Source: Pseudomonas sp. M47T1
GTDB taxonomy: Bacteria > Pseudomonadota > Gammaproteobacteria > Pseudomonadales > Pseudomonadaceae
NCBI RefSeq assembly: GCF_000263855.1
Contig: NZ_AJWX01000030.1
Location: forward strand, 1 to 64,000
Length of the DNA stretch: 64,000 bases
Direction of reading: 5' to 3'
In this document: one piece after another, positions 8,151 to 16,360 of the stretch
Position numbering within the stretch: the stretch's first letter is position 1
Layout of the letters: every line of letters starts with the position of its first letter
Made by a program: the position numbers and the translations under genes
Notes under the pieces: model-generated
What the model saw: the letters and a program-made list of their open reading frames with translations, nothing else
Told to the model about the DNA's origin: nothing
The model's database searches: none

Positions 8151-9290
8151 TCAGCTGATCAGCACGCGTTCGATGCAGTAACGCTCGATGACCTCCTGGT
8201 CGGGCGCAAAGCCCAGCCCCGGCACGGCGGCCAGGGTCAGGCGCGGCTTGAAATCCAGCGCCGGGTACAGCAGGCGCTCGAACTCGATAAAGGGCACTTC
8301 CACCGCCACATCGGCGGGCAACAGCGTGCACAGGTGCGCCACCGCCAACAGCCCCGGGCCGAAGTAGAAACAGTGCGGCACCACCTTCACGCCGTATTCG
8401 CGGGCCAGTTCAAACACCTGCAGCATGGCCGTGATGCCGCCGACCTTGGCAACGCTGGGCTGGGCCACGTCGATGGCGCCCTGTTCGAACAACGCGCGCA
8501 ACCCGTTGACCCCGGCGGCGTTTTCACCTGCCGACAGGGGCACCCCAGCCTGCCGCACGCGCGCCAGGCCATGGGCATCATCCGGCGGCCACACCGGTTC
8601 CTCCAGCCAAGTCAGGTCCAGCGTGCGCAAGCGCTCGGCCATGTCGCACGCCTGCGCCACCGACCAGGGGCAATTGACGTCCACCATCAGCTCGCCGTCG
8701 GTGGCCGGCAGCGCTTCGCGGGCGGCAGCGATGGCTTCGTAGCGGGTTTCATGCAGTTTGATCTTGCGAAAGCCCTGGTCGCGGGCGCGGCGCACCTGGC
8801 GGAACACTTCGTCGGGGTCGCCGCCGTAGCTGACCAGGCTGGCGTACAGCTCCAGCGCTCGGGGCTGACCGCCCAGGTAGTCATACAACGGTTTGCCGGC
8901 GGCCTGGGCGGCCAGGTCCCACAGGGCCATGTCGATGCCCGACAGCGCGTACATCACCGGGCCCGTGCTGCCAAAGCCATGCAGCGCGCGGCGCGCGGTT
9001 TCCAGGGTGCGCAGGTGCTGATCACACGCGGTGCCGATGAACAGCGGCGCCACCATGGCCTGCAAGGCCGTGACAGTGGCAGGATTGGCGCCATGGCCAA
9101 ACGCCTCGCCCCAGCCGACCTGACCACTGTCGGTGGTGACCTTGATCATCAGGCTTTCCATGCGCCGATGGCGTGGCGAGGCGGCGTTGAAGGCGTCGTC
9201 GTCCTGAGCCTGGCCTACGGTCTGGCGCTGGACGGTGCCGGCGCTGAAGGGAATGCTGAGGCGGATGAGTTCTATGTGCTGGATGTTCAC
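8151..9290 (-). CDS. Mandelate racemase/muconate lactonizing family dehydratase
   Basis: A 379-residue enolase-superfamily enzyme. The N-terminal capping domain ends near residue 125. In the barrel the visible active-site elements are K176-I-K178 followed by H180, metal ligands D204 (DVN), E230 (LEEP) and E256 (GEN), and H306 (VVPHCF). Such enzymes abstract the proton alpha to a carboxylate, here most likely dehydrating a sugar acid to a 2-keto-3-deoxy acid. Neighbouring SDR and FAH-hydrolase genes support a diketo cleavage pathway. The substrate is unknown, and racemase activity cannot be excluded. It has its own upstream gap with a palindromic operator candidate at 9316-9339. Confidence 0.85.
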   Translation of the reverse strand: MNIQHIELIRLSIPFSAGTVQRQTVGQAQDDDAFNAASPRHRRMESLMIKVTTDSGQVGWGEAFGHGANPATVTALQAMVAPLFIGTACDQHLRTLETARRALHGFGSTGPVMYALSGIDMALWDLAAQAAGKPLYDYLGGQPRALELYASLVSYGGDPDEVFRQVRRARDQGFRKIKLHETRYEAIAAAREALPATDGELMVDVNCPWSVAQACDMAERLRTLDLTWLEEPVWPPDDAHGLARVRQAGVPLSAGENAAGVNGLRALFEQGAIDVAQPSVAKVGGITAMLQVFELAREYGVKVVPHCFYFGPGLLAVAHLCTLLPADVAVEVPFIEFERLLYPALDFKPRLTLAAVPGLGFAPDQEVIERYCIERVLIS

Positions 9291-9315
9291 AGGGGTGGGG
9301 GCCCGTCTTATCTTG

Positions 9316-9339
9316 TTGTAGATATACGTTATCGTACAA
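9316..9339. promoter_or_regulatory. Candidate operator upstream of the MR/MLE gene
   Basis: An imperfect inverted repeat, TTGTAGATA - 5 nt spacer and overlap - TATCGTACAA, starts 26 bp upstream of the MR/MLE start codon. The right half-site ATCGTACAA recurs exactly at 13521 and 13742 in the control region of the same cluster. The likely binder is the AraC protein at 13915 or an unlinked regulator. Confidence 0.5.
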
Positions 9340-9502
9340 CACCAATAAATGACAGGGGGTTTTGGCTGTTCGCTTCGGGGTTGTGGCGTTCATGACACCG
9401 TGCGCCGCCCGCGCGGCGCGCGCTGTCATGGACGCCGAAGAAACATCGGCATGCGCTTGGACCCCACGGTGAAATCCCTCCAAACGCCCACCGCCCTACC
9501 CC

Positions 9503-10459
9503 TCACCCCGTCACACACCCCACTGCCCGTTTCCCCGCAAACGTATCCACCAGGCTGGCCACCACCATCTCACCCATCCGCGTGCGGGTCTGCACCGTGG
9601 CGCTGGCGCGGTGCGGTTGCAGCACCACGTCTTCACGGCTGAACAACGCCTCGGGCACGTTTGGTTCATCGACGAACACGTCAAGGCCCGCGCCGGCCAA
9701 GGTTCCGGCCTGCAAGGCGGCCACCAGGTCCGCTTCATTGACCAGCTTGCCGCGCGCCACGTTGATGAGGTAGCCACCCTCGCCCAGCGCCGCCAGGACG
9801 CGCGCATCAATGATGCCTTCGGCCTTGTCGGCGGCGGCCGCGATAATCAAGGCGTCGCTCTGGCGGGCCAGTTCCACCAGGTCGGCGACGAAGGTATAAG
9901 GCACGTCGCCCATGGCTTGCAAATCGGTGTAGCTGATGGGGCAACCGAACGCGGCGGCGCGGGTGGCCACCGCGCGCCCTACCCGGCCCAGGCCGACAAT
10001 GCCCACGCGCATGCCACTGACCTGGCGCGCCAGGGGCAAAGGCGCCAACGGCGTGGCACTGTGGGGCCATTGGCCGCTGCGCACGTAGCGGTCGCTGGTG
10101 CACAAGCCGCGGCAGGCGGCAATCAACAAGCCCATGGCCAGGTCGGCGACGTCTTCGGTCAGCGCGCCCAGGGTGGCGGTCACCACGATGCCACGGTCGC
10201 GGGCATAGGCCAGGTCCACCGCATCGGTACCCACGCCATTTACCGCCACCACTTCAAGGTTGGGCAACTGCTCCATCACCTGGCGGGTGATACCGGTATG
10301 CCCGCCGGTGATCACGCCACGGATCTGCGCGCCTACCTCACGCAGGTAGGCGGCTTTGTCGGTTTGCTGGTAGTAGGGATGCACGGTGAACAGGCTCGCC
10401 AGTTGCTCGCGAACTTCCGGGATGAGGATAGGGCTCAGTTGCAGGACATGGGGTTTCAT
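9503..10459 (-). CDS. D-isomer-specific 2-hydroxyacid dehydrogenase
   Basis: A 318-residue NAD(P)-dependent 2-hydroxyacid dehydrogenase, closest in pattern to hydroxypyruvate/glyoxylate reductases. A substrate-domain VNGVGTDAVDL stretch is followed by the nucleotide-binding GLGRVGRAVATR. Catalytic residues appear in order: Arg in NVARGKLVNE, Glu in DVFVDEPNVPE, His in VVLQPHRASAT. It lies 31 bp downstream of the SDR gene in the minus-strand operon. In a sugar-acid pathway it could reduce a 2-keto product such as glyoxylate, pyruvate or glycolaldehyde-derived acid, or oxidise the incoming 2-hydroxy acid. Direction and substrate are inferred only. Confidence 0.87.
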   Translation of the reverse strand: MKPHVLQLSPILIPEVREQLASLFTVHPYYQQTDKAAYLREVGAQIRGVITGGHTGITRQVMEQLPNLEVVAVNGVGTDAVDLAYARDRGIVVTATLGALTEDVADLAMGLLIAACRGLCTSDRYVRSGQWPHSATPLAPLPLARQVSGMRVGIVGLGRVGRAVATRAAAFGCPISYTDLQAMGDVPYTFVADLVELARQSDALIIAAAADKAEGIIDARVLAALGEGGYLINVARGKLVNEADLVAALQAGTLAGAGLDVFVDEPNVPEALFSREDVVLQPHRASATVQTRTRMGEMVVASLVDTFAGKRAVGCVTG

Positions 10460-10490
10460 GTAGACCTCGACAGCAAAAGGGGCGGACGGC

Positions 10491-11255
10491 TCAGCCGCGA
10501 CCGACGAAAGGCATGTTGGTGGCCATCACGGTCATGTTCAGTACGTTGGCCGACAGCGGCAGGCCGGCGATGTAGCGCACCGCGTCGGCGATGTGCTGCA
10601 CGTCCACCATGGGCTCCACGGCGATTTCACCATTGGCCTGGCGCACGCCCTTGGTCATGCGCACCGACAGTTCGGTCAAGGCGTTGCCGATGTCGATCTG
10701 GCTGCAGGCGATATTGAATTCGCGGCCGTCGAGCGCCAGGCTCTTGGTCAGGCCCAGCACCGCGTGCTTGCTGGAGGTGTACGAGGCACTGAACGGCCGT
10801 GGCGCGTGGGCCGATATCGAACCGTTGTTGATGATGCGCCCGCCCTGGGGCTGCTGCCGGCGCATCAGGCCGAACGCCCCGCGGCTGCACAGGAACACGC
10901 CGGTCAGGTTGGTGTTGATGACGTTCAGCCACTGGTCCACGGCCAGTTCGTCGATGGGCACCGCCGGGGTGTTGACCCCGGCGTTGTTGAAAATCACGTC
11001 GAGGCGGCCGTACACCTCTTCCACGGTGGCAAACAGTGCGTCAACGCTGGCTGGGTCACGCACGTCGGTCGGCACCGCCAGAGCTTCGCCGCCATTGGCG
11101 CGCGCCGTTTCCACCAGTTCCTGCAACGGTTCGGCGCGGCGGCCGGCCAGCACCAGGGTAAAGCCGTCGGCCAGCAGGCCCAGGGCCACGGAGCGGCCAA
11201 TGCCGCTGCCGGCGCCAGTCACCAGGGCTACTTTGCGAGCAGTTGTTGTGGTCAT
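10491..11255 (-). CDS. SDR family oxidoreductase
   Basis: A 254-residue classical short-chain dehydrogenase. The cofactor motif TGAGSGIG lies at residues 14-21, NNAG near 91-94, the catalytic Ser in NNGSISAHA and YTSSK as the Tyr-x3-Lys pair. The basic LVLAGRRAEP after the second strand suggests NADP(H), or at least tolerance of it. Between the FAH-hydrolase and 2-hydroxyacid dehydrogenase genes, its probable role is to oxidise a 2-keto-3-deoxy sugar acid to the 2,4-diketo acid that an FAH-type hydrolase would cleave, as shown for L-fuconate and L-rhamnonate pathways. Other alcohol substrates are possible. Confidence 0.87.
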   Translation of the reverse strand: MTTTTARKVALVTGAGSGIGRSVALGLLADGFTLVLAGRRAEPLQELVETARANGGEALAVPTDVRDPASVDALFATVEEVYGRLDVIFNNAGVNTPAVPIDELAVDQWLNVINTNLTGVFLCSRGAFGLMRRQQPQGGRIINNGSISAHAPRPFSASYTSSKHAVLGLTKSLALDGREFNIACSQIDIGNALTELSVRMTKGVRQANGEIAVEPMVDVQHIADAVRYIAGLPLSANVLNMTVMATNMPFVGRG

Positions 11256-11288
11256 TGTTGTTGCTCCTTGAGTAATAAGTGAAAAGCC

Positions 11289-11978
11289 TTAACGACGCGC
11301 GCCCACGCGCACGTCCAATTGACCGATGCCGTCGATGCCCGCGTTGATCACATCGCCCGGCTGCAGGGCCCCCACGCCCGGCGGCGTGCCGGTCATGATC
11401 AGGTCACCGGCGCGCAGGCGAATGGACTGCGACAGGCGACTGATGATTTGCGCCACCGACCAGATCTGCGCGTCCAGGCTGGAACGCTGGCGCTCCACAC
11501 CGTTCACCTGCAACCACACCGCACCCTGCTGCGGGTGGCCGATGAGGCTCACCGGTACCACCGCAGTGATTGGCGCCGAGCCATCAAAGGCCTTGGCCGC
11601 TTCCCACGGTTGGCCGGCGGCCTTGGCGGCCATTTGCAGGTCGCGCCGGGTCAGGTCCAGGCCGGCAGCGTAGCCCCACACATGCTCCAGGGCACAGGCT
11701 TCGGGAATGTCGCTGCCCTCGGTGCCGATGGCCACCACCAGTTCAATCTCATGGCAGAACTCTTCAGTCAACGGCGGGTACACCAGTTCACCCTGCGCCT
11801 GCACCACGGCGGTGGCCGGCTTCATGAAGAACATCGGCGCCTGGCGCACTGCGTCCTGGGCGTCGCCCCAAGGGTAATTGCGGCCCAGGCAGAACACCCG
11901 GTTCACCGGAAAACGCGCCTCGCTGCCCTGCACGTCCAGGGTGACACCCGCGTCGGGGGCAAATACGTAATGACTCAT
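11289..11978 (-). CDS. Fumarylacetoacetate hydrolase family protein
   Basis: A 229-residue FAH-superfamily hydrolase or decarboxylase. ATG 11978 has GAGGG 6 nt upstream and gives MSHYVFAPD; the ATG at 12011 has no site. Landmarks are VFCLGRNYPWG, the metal-binding CHEIELVVAIG (E-x-E) paired with a later Asp in GYAAGLDLTRRDLQ, and the terminal MTGTPPGVGALQPGD. Family members cleave fumarylpyruvate-like or 2,4-diketo acids to pyruvate plus an acid. In this operon, cleavage of a 2,4-diketo-3-deoxy sugar acid is the best guess. Confidence 0.87.
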   Translation of the reverse strand: MSHYVFAPDAGVTLDVQGSEARFPVNRVFCLGRNYPWGDAQDAVRQAPMFFMKPATAVVQAQGELVYPPLTEEFCHEIELVVAIGTEGSDIPEACALEHVWGYAAGLDLTRRDLQMAAKAAGQPWEAAKAFDGSAPITAVVPVSLIGHPQQGAVWLQVNGVERQRSSLDAQIWSVAQIISRLSQSIRLRAGDLIMTGTPPGVGALQPGDVINAGIDGIGQLDVRVGARR

Positions 11979-12074
11979 GGCAACCCTCATGGCGTGTACG
12001 TCATGCCTCAAGCGTACGGCGCTGGAGGCTGAAAAAGTTGGAGGAAACCGGCGTTGATTTGGAGTAACCGGTGT

Positions 12075-13463
12075 TTAACGGGTGCGCAGTTGGATGCGGT
12101 ACAGGCGCCCCAACAACAGCGAATACGACAGCGTGCCGCACAGCGCCACCGCGCCGATGAACCAGAACGCGTAGGCAAACGAGCCAGTGAAATGGACGAT
12201 GCCGCCGATGACGATGGGGGTGATGATGCCGCCGATGTTGGCCGCCAGGCTGGTGATGCCGCCGGTCAGGCCGATCAGTTCCTTGGGCGCCACTTCCGAC
12301 ACCGCAGCCCACGACGCCGAGGCAATGCCCTGGGCGAAGAACGCGGTGGTCAGCACGGCAATGCACACCACGTTGGAGTCGGTGAAATTCACCAGCACGA
12401 TGGACATGCCCAGCATCGAGCCCACCACCAATGGCAGCTTGCGGGCGAACGACATGGAGTGGCCACGGCGAATCAGCCAGTCCGAGACAATCCCGGCCAG
12501 CAGGATGCCCACGGTGGCACCCAGGAACGGCATGATGGCGAAGATGCCGACCTTGATCATGGTCAGGTGGCGTTCTTCGATCAGGTAGGTGGGGAACCAG
12601 GTCAGGAAGAAGTACAGCGCCGAGGTACTGGCGAACTTGCCGATGCAAATGGCCCAGATTTGCCGGTAGCTGAGCAGCTCACCGATCTGCCCCCAGCTGA
12701 AGCGGGTACGCTGGGCGCTGCTCTTGACCAGGCCGCCGCCGTCCTCGATGTACTTCAATTCCTCTGGGCTGACGCGCTTGCAGGCCAGCGGGTCGCGGTA
12801 CAGGTAAAGCCAGGCGACACCGAAAGCGATGCCCACCAGGCCCGTACTGTAGAACACGTGCCGCCAGTCGCAGGTGGTGGCCAGCCACAACAGCGCGCCC
12901 GTGAACAGCGCGGTGCCCAGATACTGCCCGCACACGTAGATGCTGCTGGCCAGGCCACGCTCGCGGGCGGGAAACCACACCGCCACGGCGCGGCTGTTGG
13001 CGGGGAACGCCGGCGCTTCCAGGGCACCGACCGCCAGGCGCAGGCCGAACAGCGAAGCAAAACTGCCCGCCAGGCCCTGCCCCACGGTGACGGCCGACCA
13101 GGTGATCAGCGACAAGCCGTAGGTGAACCGCGAACCGAAGCGATCGGCAACAAAGCCGGCGGGCACCAAGGCCAGCGCGTAGGTCCAGGCGAAGCCGGAG
13201 AACACCAGGCCCATCTGAATCTTGTCCAGGCCCAGGTCCTTGGCCATGAACGGCGCGGCGATGGAAATGTTCACCCGGTCCACGTAGTTGATGATGGTGG
13301 CGATCAACAACAGCGACAGCATGAACCAGCGGCGGCGCGTGGGCAGCCGGGTGGCGCTGAGGGTGTGGTCAAACGTCTCGGTGGGGGCGGCGGTCAGCTC
13401 GGCGTCGACGTTGGGCATCTGCCGGCTGCTGGGTGCCAGATACTCGTGGGGAGTCGTCTGCAT
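12075..13463 (-). CDS. MFS transporter, glucarate/galactarate type
   Basis: A 462-residue ACS-family major facilitator with an unusually long cytoplasmic N-terminus of about 45 residues. TM1 is followed by IINYVDRVNISIAAPFM, then GFVADRFGSR and ALEAPAFPANSRAVAVWFP, all close to glucarate/galactarate permeases. It is the first gene of the minus-strand operon, divergent from the AraC gene. It probably brings in the carboxylated sugar that the downstream dehydratase, SDR and FAH hydrolase process. Two ACS carriers in one cluster suggest either two related substrates or differing affinities. Confidence 0.87.
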   Translation of the reverse strand: MQTTPHEYLAPSSRQMPNVDAELTAAPTETFDHTLSATRLPTRRRWFMLSLLLIATIINYVDRVNISIAAPFMAKDLGLDKIQMGLVFSGFAWTYALALVPAGFVADRFGSRFTYGLSLITWSAVTVGQGLAGSFASLFGLRLAVGALEAPAFPANSRAVAVWFPARERGLASSIYVCGQYLGTALFTGALLWLATTCDWRHVFYSTGLVGIAFGVAWLYLYRDPLACKRVSPEELKYIEDGGGLVKSSAQRTRFSWGQIGELLSYRQIWAICIGKFASTSALYFFLTWFPTYLIEERHLTMIKVGIFAIMPFLGATVGILLAGIVSDWLIRRGHSMSFARKLPLVVGSMLGMSIVLVNFTDSNVVCIAVLTTAFFAQGIASASWAAVSEVAPKELIGLTGGITSLAANIGGIITPIVIGGIVHFTGSFAYAFWFIGAVALCGTLSYSLLLGRLYRIQLRTR

Positions 13464-13914
13464 GGTACGAACACCTTCTAATTATTGTTGATAGATGTCG
13501 AATCGGACGCCTTCAAGGTGATCGTACAACTGATGAAAATCAACGGGGTGGTTAGAACGTTTTTGCACTGATGGCGGGGGGCGGGGTGAAAAGTCCAAAA
13601 ATAAAACGCGGAAAAAATGGCGATAAAAACACGCGCAAAATCAGCTTAAGTATTGAAATAGAGCCATCGCGCCTACCAATGAGCAGCGAGGCATTTTTGT
13701 ACTTGGCAAATGGCAGGAAGCAACGCAGAGTGAGCAAAGAGATCGTACAATTAGCGTCAAAGGGAGGTGTGGCCGGGAAAACACCGCGAACCCTGGAGAT
13801 GCCCCGGACCAAGGCATCACCGCTGTCCGCGTTGTTTGCCAGGCGCCAGATATCAGCGATGCTGAAAAAACAACAAGCCAGGCAGCCCCCAAGGCTGACC
13901 CACAGGAGTCCCCC
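13464..13914. promoter_or_regulatory. Divergent control region of the sugar-acid cluster
   Basis: A 451-bp gap between the divergent MFS and AraC genes. The 9-mer ATCGTACAA occurs at 13521-13529 and 13742-13750, the same word as in the operator upstream of the MR/MLE gene. TTGTAC at 13697-13702 is an inverted partner 42 bp before the second copy. CAGGAG just before 13915 is the AraC ribosome-binding site. I see no ORF that looks real. Confidence 0.5.
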
Positions 13915-14817
13915 ATGCAGTCCTCCAGCCGCGTGCCCACGTTCGGCATGCAGCAACGCAGCGAACGCCCCGATTTCTACATTCGCGACGAAAGCGTGCG
14001 CAAGGCCGAAACCGCGCCTCATCGGCACGAGTATTTTCAGATCCAGGTGAACCTGGGCGGCGACACGGTGCAGCACATCGGCAACGTGCAACGGCCCTTC
14101 CCGTCCCGGGCGCTGGCGTTCATCCTGCCGCACCGGGTGCACGTGATCCCGCACCCGCAGGACGCGCACTTCCAGGTCATCAACTTTTCCCAGGCGTTCC
14201 TGCTGCCGCACCTCACGTGCGACCCGCTGGACCTGGAAGACGTGTCCATTGCCCTGGCGCCCGAGCTGGCACCGTTCCGTTTCCAGGAGCATCTGGACTT
14301 CATCCTCCACCCGGGGCCCTTTGCCCAGGTGTGTGCGCTGCTGGAACAGATGCACGTGCTGGACCGTGATCGCCAGTTCGGCATGCGCGAATCGCTCAAG
14401 GGCCTGCTGTTGCAGTTGATTGGTGGGGTGTGCAGCCAATACGCCGAGCCGCTCAAGGCCCTGGCCAGCGGCAAGGCCGCCCAGGTTAGCCGTCGCGATG
14501 CCCTCAAGCGCATGTCGGACTACGTGCGCAAGCACCTGGCCGACCCCGAGCTGGACCTGAAGAAAGTGGCCGCCGCCACCTACCTGTCGCCCCATTACCT
14601 GACCCACTGGCTGCGCAAGGAAATCGGCAAGAGCTTCAGCGAACTGGTGCTGGAACGGCGCATGCACCTGGCCCGCCAGTTGCTGCTCGACACCCTCAAG
14701 CCAGTGGGCGAAATAGCCCGGTTGTGCGGCTTTGCCGACGAGGCCTATTTTTCCCGGCGCTTCCGCCACATCCATGGTTTGCCGCCGGGGCAGTACCGGC
14801 GCCAGCAGCAGGCCTAG
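13915..14817 (+). CDS. AraC family transcriptional regulator
   Basis: A 300-residue regulator with an N-terminal cupin-type sensor domain (HRHEYFQIQVNLGG around residue 37, then RALAFILPHRVHVIPHP) and a C-terminal double helix-turn-helix from about residue 195: LDLKKVAAATYLSPHYLTHWLRKEIGKSF and VGEIARLCGFADEAYFSRRFRHIHG. It is divergent from the catabolic operon and is the natural candidate for its substrate-responsive activator. Its stop overlaps the convergent second AraC gene by 4 bp. The ligand is unknown, presumably the imported sugar acid or a pathway intermediate. Confidence 0.9.
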   Translation: MQSSSRVPTFGMQQRSERPDFYIRDESVRKAETAPHRHEYFQIQVNLGGDTVQHIGNVQRPFPSRALAFILPHRVHVIPHPQDAHFQVINFSQAFLLPHLTCDPLDLEDVSIALAPELAPFRFQEHLDFILHPGPFAQVCALLEQMHVLDRDRQFGMRESLKGLLLQLIGGVCSQYAEPLKALASGKAAQVSRRDALKRMSDYVRKHLADPELDLKKVAAATYLSPHYLTHWLRKEIGKSFSELVLERRMHLARQLLLDTLKPVGEIARLCGFADEAYFSRRFRHIHGLPPGQYRRQQQA

Positions 14818-15614
14818 GCCTTGCCGAGCATTCTCAGCCACCGCCCTGGTGAAACACCGAAGGCCTGGGTGTACAGGCGCGTCATGTGGCTCTGGTCATG
14901 GAAGCCTGCCATCAGCGCCGCATCCACCAGTGAGCTGCCGGCACGCAACGCGCGCCGCACGGTGTCCAGCCGGCGCTGGAGGATGTAGCGGTAGGGGCTG
15001 GTGCCATACAAGGCGCGAAAATCCCGTGACAGGCTCCAGCGGTCGCAGCCGCTGGCCTGGGCAAGGTCGTGCAGGGTGACGGGCTGGCCCAGGGTGGCGT
15101 GAATGAACGCCCGCGCACGCTCCGTGGCGACAAAATCCAGCGTGCGGCGCACAGGCCGCTGCCCGCCTGCGGTGGCCAGCGCCTGGGCCACCTCGAACAG
15201 GGCATCGTCCTCGGCCAGCGGGTCGATGGCGCTGTGCATGTCGCCCAACAACACTTGGGTGGCTGCAAACAGACGCGGGTCATCACACAGCCCACCTTCG
15301 ATGAACGGCAAGGGCTTGCCGCCCAGCACCTGCTGGATCAGCGCCGGCTCCACGTAGATCATGCGGTACTGGAAGCCCGCCTCGGTGCCCGCCTGGCCGT
15401 CATGCACCTCGTCGGGGTGCAGCACCAGCGTGCCGCCCGGCAGGCTATGGCGCAGCGAGCGCCGGTAATTGAAGCTTTGCACCCCGGCCAGGGTGCGACC
15501 GATGGCGTAGGTGTCGTGGCGGTGTGGGGTAAAGCCATGGCCGGCAAAGCGCGCTTCAAGGCGCTCCACCCGCGTGGGGTGCGCGGCGGGCAGCACCCAA
15601 TCACTGACAGCCAT
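14814..15614 (-). CDS. AraC family transcriptional regulator (cupin-linked)
   Basis: A 266-residue regulator. The N-terminal AraC-type ligand-binding cupin has HGFTPHRHDTYAIG and GGTLVLHPDEVHDG. The C-terminal DNA-binding domain has VTLHDLAQASGCDRWSLSRDFRALYG and LVDAALMAGFHDQSHMTRLYTQAFG. It diverges from the small cupin gene at 15742 across a 127-bp gap, so it may regulate that gene. A near match to the cluster word, ATCATACAA at 15673, lies in this gap. Confidence 0.9.
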   Translation of the reverse strand: MAVSDWVLPAAHPTRVERLEARFAGHGFTPHRHDTYAIGRTLAGVQSFNYRRSLRHSLPGGTLVLHPDEVHDGQAGTEAGFQYRMIYVEPALIQQVLGGKPLPFIEGGLCDDPRLFAATQVLLGDMHSAIDPLAEDDALFEVAQALATAGGQRPVRRTLDFVATERARAFIHATLGQPVTLHDLAQASGCDRWSLSRDFRALYGTSPYRYILQRRLDTVRRALRAGSSLVDAALMAGFHDQSHMTRLYTQAFGVSPGRWLRMLGKA

Positions 15615-15741
15615 GTGACACCTCCCTGATCAACCCCATGCCGTGTTCGAGAAGCCCTCGCAACACTGCACGATCATACAAGACCGCGGCCGGACACGGT
15701 CATTAAGGTGTGACCCATCCCACACAGGAGCAACACTCACC

Positions 15742-16104
15742 ATGGCCACCCCGATCAATTTTCAGCAAAAATTCAGCCTGCTCAGCGAACACTGGTCGCC
15801 CCGGGTCATCGCCGAGATGAACGACTACCAATTCAAGATCGCCCGCCTGCAAGGCGAGTTCGTGTGGCACAGTCACGCCGACACCGACGAAGCGTTCATC
15901 GTCCTCGAAGGCTGCCTGCGCATCGAACTGCGCGACGCAGTGGTGGTGCTCAACGCAGGCGATATGTGCGTGGTGAACAAGGGCATCGAACACCGGCCAT
16001 GCGCCGAAGACGAGGTAAAACTGCTGCTGATCGAACCGCGTGGCGTGCTCAACACGGGCGACCAGGGCGGCGAGCGTACCGCGGCCAACGATATCTGGAT
16101 CTGA
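15742..16104 (+). CDS. Small single-domain cupin protein
   Basis: A 120-residue single cupin. Motif 1 is visible as GEFVWHSHADTDEAFIVLEG (two His plus Glu metal ligands) and motif 2 as LNAGDMCVVNKGIEHRP. The C-terminus has the frequent LLIEPRGVLNTGD. Proteins of this type are common beside AraC regulators, and most are uncharacterised; they may bind or isomerise a small metabolite. CAGGAG lies 11 nt before the ATG. The function is not known. Confidence 0.85.
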   Translation: MATPINFQQKFSLLSEHWSPRVIAEMNDYQFKIARLQGEFVWHSHADTDEAFIVLEGCLRIELRDAVVVLNAGDMCVVNKGIEHRPCAEDEVKLLLIEPRGVLNTGDQGGERTAANDIWI

Positions 16105-16360
16105 CCACGACCCTGTAGCCGCAGCCTTCGGCAGCTTGTGCCTGCGATGGCGCCCTCCAGCGCTGCCGATAGGCTGCGAAAGGTCCGCAGGGCCTTGCGC
16201 GGTGTGACGCCGATCGCGGGCACGCGGTGCGCGCCTTCGCAGCCTGGTGGCAGCTCCACGACGCCTGACAAGTCCGTTGCTGCAGCAGGCATCTTAATAT
16301 TGCGATATCTCGATATCTAGTTTAGTCTGTGGGCCTTCATTTCCCCACAGGTTGTGCTCC
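16105..16360. other. Spacer with inverted-repeat element and tandem octamer
   Basis: The first 180 bp form a GC-rich intergenic element with partly complementary stretches (GTAGCCGCAGCC, GGCTGCGAAAGGTC, CCTTCGCAGCC), probably a repeat of the extragenic palindromic class. The last part holds the promoter of the ene-reductase gene with a perfect tandem octamer, CGATATCT at 16303-16310 and 16311-16318, a candidate operator. Nothing in it looks coding. Confidence 0.45.
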
